Shown: positions 7,866-16,836 of the stretch, piece by piece | Numbering within the stretch: position 1 is the stretch's first letter | How the letters are laid out: every line of letters begins with the position of its first letter | Position numbers and translations under genes: made by a program | From: Bacteriovorax sp. | Lineage (GTDB): Bacteria; Bdellovibrionota; Bacteriovoracia; Bacteriovoracales; Bacteriovoracaceae | Direction: 5' to 3' | Assembly (NCBI GenBank): GCA_014377485.1 | Contig: JACMPM010000029.1 | Location: forward strand, 37,786 to 101,785 | DNA: 64,000 nucleotides | Notes under the pieces: model-generated | What the model saw: only the letters and a program-made list of their open reading frames with translations | The model's database searches: none | Told to the model about the DNA's origin: nothing

Positions 7866-10004
7866 TTAAAGTAAGATTCTCAGGTCAGTGACCGTTTTAA
7901 TTTCATCGCGTATTTTTGCAGCGTCTTCGAAGCGAAGATCACGAGATGCTTCTTTCATTAATTTTTTTAACTCTTCAATTCGTTTATCAAGTGCTTCAGC
8001 ACTTAAATGAGTCATTTCAACCTTTTTCTTTTCGCCCTTACCTCTTTTAGCTCCGCGAAGAGTTTCGATAACTCCTCCGCTTACACTTTTAATAATTGTT
8101 TTAGGGGTGATGCCATATTTTGCATTATGTTCTTCTTGAATTTTTCTTCGTCTATTCGTTTCACCAATCGCACGCTCCATACTCTTCGTCATTTTGTAGG
8201 CGTAAAGTATAACTCGCCCTTCTGAATTTCTTGCGGCCCTGCCCATCGTTTGAATTAGAGACCTTTCTGAACGTAGAAATCCTTCTTTGTCAGCATCGAG
8301 AATCCCCACCAATGAGACTTCGGGAATATCTAATCCTTCTCTCAAAAGGTTGATTCCAACTAATACATCAAATTCACCAAGCCGCAAGTCGCGGATAATT
8401 TCCATACGCTCAAGTGTAACGATATCAGAGTGCAGGTAGCGAACTCTGATTCCACTTGAAGCATAATATTTTGTAAGGTCTTCTGCTAATTTTTTAGTCA
8501 AGGTTGTCACTAAAACCCTGTGACCCTTTTTAATCACAGCTCTGACCTCCAATAAAAGATCATCGACTTGGGTGGTGGCATCTCGTACCTCAATAACTGG
8601 ATCGAGTAGTCCTGTTGGACGAATAATCAGCTCTACATATTCACCATTGGTTTTTTCTAATTCAAAATTTCCTGGTGTGGCCGAAACATACATCGTAAGG
8701 TCTTGCCGCTCTTCAAATTCATTAAATTTTAAAGGTCGATTATCAAGAGCAGACGGAAGTCTAAAACCATAGTTGACTAAATTTTCTTTTCTTGCCCGGT
8801 CCCCACGATACATTCCACCGGCCTGTGAAACGGTGATGTGAGATTCATCGATAATCATCAAAAAATCACGGTCAAAATAATCAATAAGAGTTGGAGGAGG
8901 ATCCCCCGCCGCGGCCCCTGTTAAATGCCGAGAATAATTCTCAATCCCGGAACAAAATCCTAATTCTTCCATCATCTCGATGTCGTAAAGAGTTCGTTGT
9001 TCGATTCTTTGGCGTTCTAATAATTTATCAAGTTTTATGAGCTCTTGAATTCGCTCACGCAACTCAATTTTTATGGCCCCGAGAGCATTATGCATTTTAT
9101 CAGCGCTTACAACATAATGAGATTTTGGATAAATGGTTTCTTTTCTCAAACTCTGTATAACTTTTCCTCGCAAAGGATCGACGATAGAAATTGAATCAAT
9201 TTCATCTCCAAAGAATTCAATCCGAACGACATTGCTTTCTTCATGAGAAGGAAAAACTTCTACCGTATCGCCTCGTACTCGAAAACAGCCGCGGGAAAAA
9301 TCGATATCATTTCGTTCATATTGAATGGCCACTAAAGTTTTTAAGAACTCGTCTCGATCGAGAATCTCTCCTACTTCGATTGTTGCCCTCATGGCCGAAT
9401 ATTCATCTTTTGATCCAATACCATAAATACAAGAAACAGAGGCGACTACAATAACATCATCACGCTCAATTAAACTGCGAGTGGCGCTGTGGCGAAGTTT
9501 TTCAATCTCTTCGTTTACGGCAGAGTCTTTTTCAATATAAGTGTCGGAGCCCGGTACATAAGCTTCTGGTTGGTAATAATCGTAATACGAAACAAAATAT
9601 TCGACGGCATTATTAGGAAAAAATTCTTTAAATTCAGAGTAGAGCTGGGCAGCCAGAGTTTTATTGTGGGCCATGACTAAAGTTTTTTTACCTAAGGCCT
9701 GAATGACGTTGGCCATGACAAATGTTTTTCCAGATCCAGTGACTCCCAGAACAGTTTGTTTTGTTTTTTTGGCAGTAGTGTAGCCTTCAATTATTTGGGC
9801 AATAGCACGGGGCTGATCTCCAGCGGGAGCAAATGGATTTACAAGATTAAAAACGGTGTTACTTGCAGCTGTTGCTGAAGATTTTTTTGGTGTTTTATCT
9901 GCGAGCTTATCTGCGATCTTAATTTCAGCCTTTTTCCCAGTCTTTTTACTAATCTTGGGAGCAGTCTTTTTTTGGGCCTTAATGGGAGTTTTTTCTTTAT
10001 TCAT
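7866..10004 (-). CDS. uvrB: UvrABC system protein B
   Basis: 712 residues. Helicase-like core with Walker A GVTGSGKT at 87-94, the beta-hairpin region [24 protein letters not shown]-like IIDESH, motif VI region [15 protein letters not shown], and the C-terminal UVR motif ([13 protein letters not shown]) that contacts UvrC. UvrB verifies damage and loads UvrC in nucleotide excision repair. It carries an extra Lys/Ala-rich N-terminal tail of about 50 residues before [11 protein letters not shown], where E. coli UvrB essentially starts; no alternative start codon exists nearer the domain. The start is only 26 bp from the divergent lysA start, so the promoters must overlap the coding regions. Convergent with the pseudogene at 7549. 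Confidence 0.97.
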   Translation of the reverse strand: MNKEKTPIKAQKKTAPKISKKTGKKAEIKIADKLADKTPKKSSATAASNTVFNLVNPFAPAGDQPRAIAQIIEGYTTAKKTKQTVLGVTGSGKTFVMANVIQALGKKTLVMAHNKTLAAQLYSEFKEFFPNNAVEYFVSYYDYYQPEAYVPGSDTYIEKDSAVNEEIEKLRHSATRSLIERDDVIVVASVSCIYGIGSKDEYSAMRATIEVGEILDRDEFLKTLVAIQYERNDIDFSRGCFRVRGDTVEVFPSHEESNVVRIEFFGDEIDSISIVDPLRGKVIQSLRKETIYPKSHYVVSADKMHNALGAIKIELRERIQELIKLDKLLERQRIEQRTLYDIEMMEELGFCSGIENYSRHLTGAAAGDPPPTLIDYFDRDFLMIIDESHITVSQAGGMYRGDRARKENLVNYGFRLPSALDNRPLKFNEFEERQDLTMYVSATPGNFELEKTNGEYVELIIRPTGLLDPVIEVRDATTQVDDLLLEVRAVIKKGHRVLVTTLTKKLAEDLTKYYASSGIRVRYLHSDIVTLERMEIIRDLRLGEFDVLVGINLLREGLDIPEVSLVGILDADKEGFLRSERSLIQTMGRAARNSEGRVILYAYKMTKSMERAIGETNRRRKIQEEHNAKYGITPKTIIKSVSGGVIETLRGAKRGKGEKKKVEMTHLSAEALDKRIEELKKLMKEASRDLRFEDAAKIRDEIKTVTDLRILL

Positions 10005-10030
10005 AAAGTATTTCGAACTACGATCATCCT

Positions 10031-11254
10031 ATGAAAAATATACTCCCTACGCCTCTTCAATACAAAAAAAATAAACTTACCTTTGATGGATTATATTTAG
10101 ACAAAATTGCCAATAAGCGCACCACTCCATTTTACCTATACAGTAAAAAAACCTTAGATTTTTACTATAAGACCTTCTTCCAATCGGCAGTGAAACAAGG
10201 AATTCCAGAGCCTTTAGTCTGTTATGCGGTGAAAGCAAACTCCAATATTGAAGTGCTAAAGCGCTTAAAAAAATTAGGCAGTGGTGCAGATGTCGTATCT
10301 GTTGGTGAATTAAAAAAAGCGCTTGCGGCCGGCATAGATCCTCAAAGAATCGTCTTTTCAGGTGTGGCAAAAACAGAAAGTGAAATTCTCTTTGCTCTTA
10401 AAAGCGGTAAAAAAGGGATTTATTCTTTCAATGTTGAGTCCATAGAAGAGTTGGAGCTGATTAATCAAATCGCCAAAAAAGAAAAACGCATTGCCAGGGT
10501 TGCTTTTAGATTAAATCCCCAGGTTGCAGCAAAAACTCATAAACATATTTCAACAGGAAATAAAACTCATAAATTCGGTTTATTAAAAATTGATATTCTA
10601 GAGGCACTGGCCGTTCCGGGCTTTTGGACTAATACAACTTTAGTGGGACTTTCTATTCACATTGGAAGTCAACTCACTGACATGAAGGCTACCGTTGCCG
10701 CGATTAAAGAACTTTCAAATCTTGCGCACGAAATAGAACTTCCTTTAGAATTTTTAGATGTTGGTGGTGGATTGGGAATTGATTATACCGATGAAGAGCG
10801 AATGAAATTAGCTTCAATCGATCTTTATATGAAAACCGTATCAGTTGCTTTAAAGAAATTTTACTTCGATAAGTCAGAAGATACTCCTCGCATAGTTTTT
10901 GAACCTGGAAGAATCTTAGTTGGAAAGATGGGCGTTTTAGTTTCTCGAGTTGTAAGAACAAAAACTTCTGATAATTGTCACTTTACGATTATCGATGCTG
11001 GGATGAATGATCTTATCCGTCCGGCACTTTATGAAGCTCATCACGAAGTATTGCCTGAAACAAAATCAAAAAAAATGATCACCACTGATATCGTCGGTCC
11101 CATTTGTGAGACTGCAGACTGCTTTGGATCGAAGAAAAAACTTCCAACGCTTAAAACTGGCGATCTTGTAGTAATCGACAATGCAGGTGCCTACGGTCAA
11201 ACTATGGCCTCAACTTACAACGAAAGAGCAATTGCACCAGAAATTTTAATCTAG
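10031..11254 (+). CDS. lysA: Diaminopimelate decarboxylase
   Basis: 407 residues of fold-type III PLP enzymes: YAVKAN with the PLP lysine at K68, HIGSQLTD, the glycine loop DVGGGLGIDY, FEPGRILVG, and the C-terminal GPICETADCFG and DNAGAYGQTMASTYN, which mark DAP decarboxylase rather than arginine or ornithine decarboxylase. It makes L-lysine from meso-DAP, the last step of lysine synthesis, in the cytosol. No Shine-Dalgarno is visible upstream of the ATG. Divergent from uvrB and followed at 7 bp by the YeiH-type gene. Confidence 0.96.
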   Translation: MKNILPTPLQYKKNKLTFDGLYLDKIANKRTTPFYLYSKKTLDFYYKTFFQSAVKQGIPEPLVCYAVKANSNIEVLKRLKKLGSGADVVSVGELKKALAAGIDPQRIVFSGVAKTESEILFALKSGKKGIYSFNVESIEELELINQIAKKEKRIARVAFRLNPQVAAKTHKHISTGNKTHKFGLLKIDILEALAVPGFWTNTTLVGLSIHIGSQLTDMKATVAAIKELSNLAHEIELPLEFLDVGGGLGIDYTDEERMKLASIDLYMKTVSVALKKFYFDKSEDTPRIVFEPGRILVGKMGVLVSRVVRTKTSDNCHFTIIDAGMNDLIRPALYEAHHEVLPETKSKKMITTDIVGPICETADCFGSKKKLPTLKTGDLVVIDNAGAYGQTMASTYNERAIAPEILI

Positions 11255-11261
11255 GAATATT

Positions 11262-12197
11262 TTGAAAAAAATTCTTTTTATTCTCATTTTAATTTTTTGT
11301 TTAACACCATGGTGTAGTTCTGCAATAGCTCTCTTTTTAGGACTGGCCTTAAGTTTTACTGTGGGAAATCCATTTTCTACACTCACAAAGAAACACACTT
11401 CCACACTCCTGCAATATTCAGTTATAGGCCTTGGTGCGGGAATGAATCTAAAAGTTGTAAGCATCGTAGGCTTGCAAGGAATAGGTTATACTGTTACTGG
11501 AATTGCTTTTACCGGATTGATAGGCTGGCTATTTTTTAAGTTGTTAAAAACTTCCAACAAAGTCTCCATTCTCATTACTGCGGGAACTGCCATTTGTGGT
11601 GGAAGTGCAATTGCGGCCATCTCTCCTATTATCAGCGCAGAAGATCACGATATTTCAATTTCTCTTGCGACTGTTTTTATTTTAAACGCTGCTGCTCTTT
11701 TTATTTTCCCCACAATTGGTCATGCACTTTCACTTAGCCAACATCAGTTTGGTTTATGGGCGGCCCTTGCCATTCACGATACCAGTTCAGTCGTTGGTGC
11801 AAGCATGCAATATGGAAGTGATGCCTTGCAAATAGCTACCACGGTAAAACTTGCACGAGCTTTATGGATTATTCCTGTTTCGTTTCTTGTGGCCATAATC
11901 ATGAGAAGAGTTGAAAAAAGCAAAGAATCAAAAAAAATTAAAAAACCATGGTTTATTTTAGGTTTTATTTTAATGGCAGCGCTTGTTACCTGGGTACCTT
12001 CGCTTGAACTTACTGGCCATCAAATCGCTTCAATCGCCAAGAAGGCCTTAGTCGTTACACTTTTTTTTATTGGTAGCGGCCTCTCCTTAAATTCTCTCAA
12101 AGAAGTGGGAGTGAAGCCTTTGGTGTTAGGAATGGGACTTTGGATAATCGTAGCATCAACTACTTTATATTTAATAAAGTTAAATATTATCCATTAG
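11262..12197 (+). CDS. YeiH/UPF0324 family membrane protein (putative anion exporter)
   Basis: 311 residues, about 10 membrane segments. Family marks: a conserved NPFSTLTKKHTSTLLQYSVI stretch, GLGAGMNL, AGTAICGGSAIAAISPII, and AIHDTSSVVGASMQYG. The family is annotated as a putative sulfate exporter; substrate remains open. Start is TTG at 11262 with AGGA five bases upstream; the ORF begins 7 bp after lysA, so co-transcription is likely. Its stop overlaps the stop of the convergent nitroreductase gene by 4 bp. Confidence 0.86.
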   Translation: MKKILFILILIFCLTPWCSSAIALFLGLALSFTVGNPFSTLTKKHTSTLLQYSVIGLGAGMNLKVVSIVGLQGIGYTVTGIAFTGLIGWLFFKLLKTSNKVSILITAGTAICGGSAIAAISPIISAEDHDISISLATVFILNAAALFIFPTIGHALSLSQHQFGLWAALAIHDTSSVVGASMQYGSDALQIATTVKLARALWIIPVSFLVAIIMRRVEKSKESKKIKKPWFILGFILMAALVTWVPSLELTGHQIASIAKKALVVTLFFIGSGLSLNSLKEVGVKPLVLGMGLWIIVASTTLYLIKLNIIH

Positions 12198-12982
12198 ATC
12201 GTTTTGATAAACTGCTCACGCGGAAAACGAATTCGTGGGCCGTACATTCCGCCCTCAGCTCTTTTGCCGGCCCCAACAATCATTACAATATGAGCTTTGC
12301 TCGGTAGTCCCATGATCTTTTTGACCTTAACCGAGTCGTAGCCTTCCATTGGGCATGTATCATAGCCTTGCGAGCGAAAGGCTAGCATGAGATTTTCACA
12401 AGCAAGAGAACAAGATTTTATCGACCAGACGCCTAGACCAAAAGAACTAATAGGTTCTCTGGGAACCATTCTGAAGAATCCGACAAGTGTATTAAAGATC
12501 CATTTAAAGGGCGTGAGCACGTTGAAAAAACCAACTGTATAAACAAATGGTGCAAGTTTTGAATAATAAAGAATTGCTGATTTTGGTGTTTCCACTGGAA
12601 GAGAACTAAAAGTTGCAAGCATCTGCTTGCAGTGAGCTCTCCAATGATCCGGACGAGCGACACAAACAATTAATTCACTGGCGGTAGTGGCCGCAGGCTG
12701 GGAAAAACAGGCAGTGGCTACATCCTTCTTTATCTGCTCAGACTTCAATCGATAAAATTCCCAAGTCTGTAAATTGGATGAATTGGGCGCAAGCAAGGCC
12801 AAGTCCAGGCACTCATCGACAATATGATCAGGAATTTTTTCATCCGTAAATTTACGAATTGATCTTCTGGCATATACCAGTTCAATAAAGGCCTGCGGAT
12901 TAAAATAATCAGCACCCTCGTTTTGAAACTGTTCATTGCCCGCAAATTTTCCATCCATTTCTGTAAAAACATTTTTAGACAT
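12194..12982 (-). CDS. Nitroreductase family flavoprotein
   Basis: 262 residues. N-terminal family motif ARRSIRKFTDEKIPDHIVDE with LAPNSSNLQTWEFY is the FMN-binding start of nitroreductases; a C-terminal GLPSKAHIVMIVGAGKRAEG part closes the flavin site. NAD(P)H-dependent FMN reductases of this family act on quinones or nitro compounds; the substrate cannot be read. A hydrophobic insert (about 145-175, FVYTVGFFNVLTPFKW) is longer than usual and may touch the membrane. The ATG directly abuts the cysS stop (no spacer), so it is translated from the cysS message. Confidence 0.85.
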   Translation of the reverse strand: MSKNVFTEMDGKFAGNEQFQNEGADYFNPQAFIELVYARRSIRKFTDEKIPDHIVDECLDLALLAPNSSNLQTWEFYRLKSEQIKKDVATACFSQPAATTASELIVCVARPDHWRAHCKQMLATFSSLPVETPKSAILYYSKLAPFVYTVGFFNVLTPFKWIFNTLVGFFRMVPREPISSFGLGVWSIKSCSLACENLMLAFRSQGYDTCPMEGYDSVKVKKIMGLPSKAHIVMIVGAGKRAEGGMYGPRIRFPREQFIKTI

Positions 12983-14425
12983 TTATTTATAGCTCCAAGT
13001 CGCTGTAGCATCGGGATTGTCTTTTACGACAACTCCAAGTTCATTGAGACGGTTTCTGATTTCATCAGAGCGCTTGTAGTTTTTAGTCGCGCGTACAACT
13101 TTTCGCTCTTCAAGAAGAAGTAAAACTTCTTCATCGTTATCTGAGCTAGTTCCAGATAAATGTTTTCTGGCCACATTTAATTCTACTAAAATTGTATCCG
13201 CATGGTCGTGAACTAAACCTGTGGCGTCTCTCATGAAATTAAAACATTTTTTAACTTCATCAATATAAGACTTTGAAATATCGCCGGTTACCCTGCGATT
13301 AAAATCTTTTATCACTCCAAAAAAAGTACCCATGGCCGCAGGCACATTAAAGTCATTGGCCAATTCTTCCTGCATGACTTTGAAACTATTTTTTACGCTT
13401 TCTACTTCTGTATGATCATCAATATCTTTAGGAATCGCATTGGCCACCAAGAGCGCACAATCGTGAATTCTCGCTATTTCTCCAATGGCCTTTGAAATAG
13501 AATCTTCCGTCCAATCAAGTTTAGAGCGGTAATGAACAGCTAAAAGTATATGGCGAAGAATGGCACCGGAAAAAGATTCGGTGAAAGCTCTAATAGTCAC
13601 TACGTTTCCTAATGACTTAGACATTTTTTCAGAACCAAAATTTAAAAATTCATTATGGGCCCAGTTATGACAAAAAGGACAACCATTGGCCGCTTCAGAT
13701 TGTGCGATTTCATTTTCGTGGTGAGGAAATATTAAATCGACTCCACCATGGTGCAGATCAATTGTTTTTCCTAAGTGTTTACGGGCCATGGCAGAACATT
13801 CTATATGCCATCCAGGACGACCTTTCCCCCAGGGAGAATCCCAACTCCAGCCTTCTTCAGGCTTGGCCGGTTTCCACAATACAAAGTCAGAAGGATTCTT
13901 TTTTTGTCCATCCACATCGACTCGAATACCGTGTTGAAGTGACTCTAAAACTACTTTTGAGAGTTTTCCATATTCTTTGAATTTGGGAACATCATAATAA
14001 ACTTCACCATTCACCACATAGGCATAACCATTTTTAATGAGTTCTTCGATCATCGAAATAATTTCTGGCATAGATTCAGAAACAGTCGGCGTGACGGTGG
14101 CCGGAAGCATCCCGAGGCATTCCATATCTATGGCGCACTCGCGGATAAATTCATCAGCATGAACTTTGGGATGAATCCCCCTTTGCTTGGCGGCTTCTAA
14201 AATTTTATCGTCAACATCAGTATAATTACGAACAAATTTTACGTTGAGACCAAGAGATTTCAATGTACGGTGAAATAAATCCGCAACGACTAGTGCGCGT
14301 GCATTTCCAACATGGAGAAAATTATAAGTTGTGGGTCCACAACTATAGAATAAAACAATGTTAGGATCGATTGGTTTAAAGATTTCTTTCTGACGAGTAA
14401 GATTGTTAAAGACTTTGATTTCCAT
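12983..14425 (-). CDS. cysS: Cysteinyl-tRNA synthetase
   Basis: 480 residues, class I synthetase. The HIGH-type motif is HVGNARA in the N-terminal FYSCGPTTYNFLHVGNARA region, KMSKS is present at about 268-272, and zinc ligands are seen (the first Cys in YSCGPT, WHIECSAMA, HHENEIAQSEA). Charges tRNA-Cys with cysteine. I use the ATG at 14425, which follows GGGA by 6 bases and matches the family's MEIKVFNN start, rather than an upstream TTG at 14437. The nitroreductase gene follows without spacing; carD lies 50 bp upstream. Confidence 0.97.
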   Translation of the reverse strand: MEIKVFNNLTRQKEIFKPIDPNIVLFYSCGPTTYNFLHVGNARALVVADLFHRTLKSLGLNVKFVRNYTDVDDKILEAAKQRGIHPKVHADEFIRECAIDMECLGMLPATVTPTVSESMPEIISMIEELIKNGYAYVVNGEVYYDVPKFKEYGKLSKVVLESLQHGIRVDVDGQKKNPSDFVLWKPAKPEEGWSWDSPWGKGRPGWHIECSAMARKHLGKTIDLHHGGVDLIFPHHENEIAQSEAANGCPFCHNWAHNEFLNFGSEKMSKSLGNVVTIRAFTESFSGAILRHILLAVHYRSKLDWTEDSISKAIGEIARIHDCALLVANAIPKDIDDHTEVESVKNSFKVMQEELANDFNVPAAMGTFFGVIKDFNRRVTGDISKSYIDEVKKCFNFMRDATGLVHDHADTILVELNVARKHLSGTSSDNDEEVLLLLEERKVVRATKNYKRSDEIRNRLNELGVVVKDNPDATATWSYK

Positions 14426-14475
14426 GATAATTCCCAATGAGCTCTAGAGTTAGATATTCAGTCTAACATAAGAGC

Positions 14476-14949
14476 TTATTGGAAATAAGAATTAATTTTT
14501 TCGTTGATTGAATTTTTATCGAGATTAATAGTAAGAGAAAATTCCTGTGCCAGAAGCTCACGACACTGATCTAACATTTTCTTTTCACCAAAACTTAGTG
14601 CTTTTTTATCTCTTAACAAGAATAGTTGACGAAGAACTTCAGCAATCTCTAATACAGAGCCGGTCTTAATTTTGGCAGAATACTCTCTGTATCTTCTATT
14701 CCAGGTCGAGTTATCAACTTTTACATCATGATCGACTAAGAGTTTATAAACTAATTCAACTTCTTCATTACCTACAAGCCCACGGATACCTGTTTCACTA
14801 TCAGTTGGAACCATAACGGTCATGCCGTTAGCTAAAATGCGAATAATGTAAAACGTCTTGCGCTCGCTTCCCATTTCTCTTTCTTCAATGTCACAAATCT
14901 GACCGACACCGTGGCCAGGACAGACTGCATAAGCACCGATTGAAAACAT
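14476..14949 (-). CDS. carD: CarD/CdnL family transcription regulator
   Basis: 157 residues. N-terminal CarD_CdnL/TRCF domain: MFSIGAYAVCPGHGVGQICD, then a beta-barrel with YIIRILANGMTVMVPTDSE, and a helical C-terminal part (residues 65-157). It binds the RNA polymerase beta subunit and stabilises open complexes, chiefly at rRNA and housekeeping promoters. Start supported by GGAGG six bases before the ATG. Length is normal for CdnL-type proteins. The only recognisable transcription regulator in the window. Confidence 0.93.
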   Translation of the reverse strand: MFSIGAYAVCPGHGVGQICDIEEREMGSERKTFYIIRILANGMTVMVPTDSETGIRGLVGNEEVELVYKLLVDHDVKVDNSTWNRRYREYSAKIKTGSVLEIAEVLRQLFLLRDKKALSFGEKKMLDQCRELLAQEFSLTINLDKNSINEKINSYFQ

Positions 14950-15091
14950 TTAGACCTCCGATTTACAAGTACAGCAGACTATAACGCTTAGAGGCGATCA
15001 ACACAATGAGCCCTGTAATATCTACATATGTTACTTAATTTTAAAGGATTTTAGGGTAAGAGTTCCCCGAAATTACCTGTGAGTTCTTTTT

Positions 15092-15352
15092 TTAGCTTAA
15101 GATTCTGGCATCCAAAAAAATCAAATTTAAGAGAGTTGTCTCGGCCTGCGGACATACAGTATGAAAGCATGTATCGGGCAAATCACCAGCTTCGAGCACA
15201 TAGTAATGGCGATGATTGATCTCGGCCATATCTTTTCGCTGATAAGACGTTTCACCCAATTTTTTAAGGATTTCTTGAGCCTTGAAAACTTGATGACTTA
15301 ATAAAAATATCTTTAAGTGCGAAGAGAAATTATTATTACAAGTTTTTACAAA
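15092..15352 (-). pseudogene. Start-less coding remnant, family not recognised
   Basis: Within the 515-bp gap between carD and the next gene, one minus-strand frame is open for 86 codons between stops at 15353 and 15092. It encodes protein-like sequence (SHQVFKAQEILKKLGETSYQ, then RKDMAEINHRHYYVLEAGDL and a Cys-containing end) but has no ATG/GTG/TTG near its beginning, so it looks like the 3' part of a truncated gene. The rest of the gap (14950-15091, 15353-15465) shows nothing I can name. Confidence 0.35.
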
Positions 15353-15465
15353 TCATAAAGGGCCTAATCATAATTTATTTTTTAGCAGAATATAATTCCC
15401 ATTGACTTACTGCTTCAACATTGAGACTTCCTCTTTAATTCAAAACGCGCAATTGGAGCCTCCTC

Positions 15466-16689
15466 ATGAAAAAGCTGATTTTTCTGGTTATATTTTTACA
15501 CTTTAATTTAAACTCTGCATTTGCAGGTTTGTATAAAGGTGAGTACAGCTTAGGTCTTTTTAAAGACTCAATATTTAACGCCTCTAAAATTACTCACGTT
15601 ATTATCGTCGGCTCTGCCGCCAAAGAAGATTCAGATCAATTTTTCCAAGCAGGTGTAGCACGCGCCTTTCGCTATAAAGAAGTTAATCCCCTTGATCAAG
15701 TAGTTATAATGAGCAGCCCGGAAGTCAGAAGAACTGAAGATGCTGAAGTTTTTAACGAATTTAATATCTTCGTTTTTAAAACAGTAAAAGACACATTTAC
15801 TGGCGATAAATTAATGAAAGAATTAAATGAACTTGAAAAAATCGCCAGCATTGATTTTTTTGGTCACTCGTCTCCCTGGGGATTAAAGCTGGGAAAGACT
15901 GATGCAGCTTTTGACCCAACCGAATTCACGCAATCACTCACAAAATTAAAATCTAAAATGCTTCCTAACTCTTACATGACAATCAGTAGCTGCAATAGTG
16001 GATTCTACATTGCTCCTGAAATCAGCCGCGTGCTTGAAATTCCTGTTTCTGGATCTCTAACTAGTTCAGTGTTTGAGCGAATTGAATCCGATGGAGCTTG
16101 GTACAAAGAAGATGATTGGACGAAAGACAATTACGTTGAAGTAAATAATAACAGTTATAATGAAGATGTTTCGTGTGCGCTTGGCCTTTGCTGGAGAATG
16201 AAAGCCTCACGCTTTAACTACTCTTCTTATTGGGGACAATTTAAGGAAGGTGGATTGAGTTTTTATAAATTCTTCTGCAATTTCGAAAACAACTCTGACG
16301 GTCGCTGTGAAAAAGGAATGGCAAAATCTTTATTAACATTCCCTTCAGTTCGTCCTCTGACTAATAAATCAACCACAGAAGATTTTAAGGCTGTTGCCTT
16401 TGACTGGATTTGTTCAACAGCTAATGACAAAACTTATTTTAAAAACTGTGTGGCAGGCGTCGCTTCTGCTATTGCTCGTGGCGATCTGGTTTTTCAAACG
16501 CATCCAGGAAACGAACTAATCTGTGACTTCAAATCATGTAAGGCAACAGTTGTTTGCAAGAAAAAAATATTTGGAAGTGGTCCAAGACCAGGAGGATGTA
16601 ATCTGCAGACAGAAGTTAACAATACTCCTACAACTGCAGCTCGCGAAATGTTAAGCTTATTGAAAGGGTTTAATGCTCTTAAAAAATAA
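15466..16689 (+). CDS. Secreted caspase-like (clan CD fold) protein
   Basis: 407 residues with a Sec signal peptide (1-20, ending AFA). After a strand KITHVIIVGSA comes SIDFFGHSSPWGL with His134 and then YMTISSCNSGF with Cys176. This His then Cys, each after a hydrophobic strand about 40 residues apart, is the catalytic layout of caspase/legumain-like (clan CD) peptidases. The C-terminal half (180-407) is rich in Cys and aromatic residues and unrecognised. The fold assignment is inference from motifs. Another protein with the same layout is at 26112. Start ATG follows TGGAGCC; the gene is 147 bp upstream of a second exported protein on the same strand. Confidence 0.6.
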   Translation: MKKLIFLVIFLHFNLNSAFAGLYKGEYSLGLFKDSIFNASKITHVIIVGSAAKEDSDQFFQAGVARAFRYKEVNPLDQVVIMSSPEVRRTEDAEVFNEFNIFVFKTVKDTFTGDKLMKELNELEKIASIDFFGHSSPWGLKLGKTDAAFDPTEFTQSLTKLKSKMLPNSYMTISSCNSGFYIAPEISRVLEIPVSGSLTSSVFERIESDGAWYKEDDWTKDNYVEVNNNSYNEDVSCALGLCWRMKASRFNYSSYWGQFKEGGLSFYKFFCNFENNSDGRCEKGMAKSLLTFPSVRPLTNKSTTEDFKAVAFDWICSTANDKTYFKNCVAGVASAIARGDLVFQTHPGNELICDFKSCKATVVCKKKIFGSGPRPGGCNLQTEVNNTPTTAAREMLSLLKGFNALKK

Positions 16690-16762
16690 GTTGAACAGCA
16701 GATATGTGATTAATAGAACAGTAATAAACTATAAAAAATTAAAGATTAAACAGGAAAATGTC

Positions 16763-16780
16763 GATCTACTAAGGTAGATC
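16763..16780. other. Perfect short inverted repeat
   Basis: GATCTAC-TAAG-GTAGATC: 7-bp arms around 4 bases in the 147-bp spacer between two exported-protein genes. No T-run follows on either strand, so it is more likely an operator or an mRNA hairpin between co-transcribed genes than a terminator. Confidence 0.35.
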
Positions 16781-16836
16781 ATTCGGGTCGTATATATTCT
16801 AGGTATGTGGCCATAGAGTCTGGGTAATTAATCTTT

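Noticed and set aside
9191..9454. 87-codon plus-strand ORF inside uvrB
   Set aside because: Antisense to conserved uvrB codons, no independent evidence.
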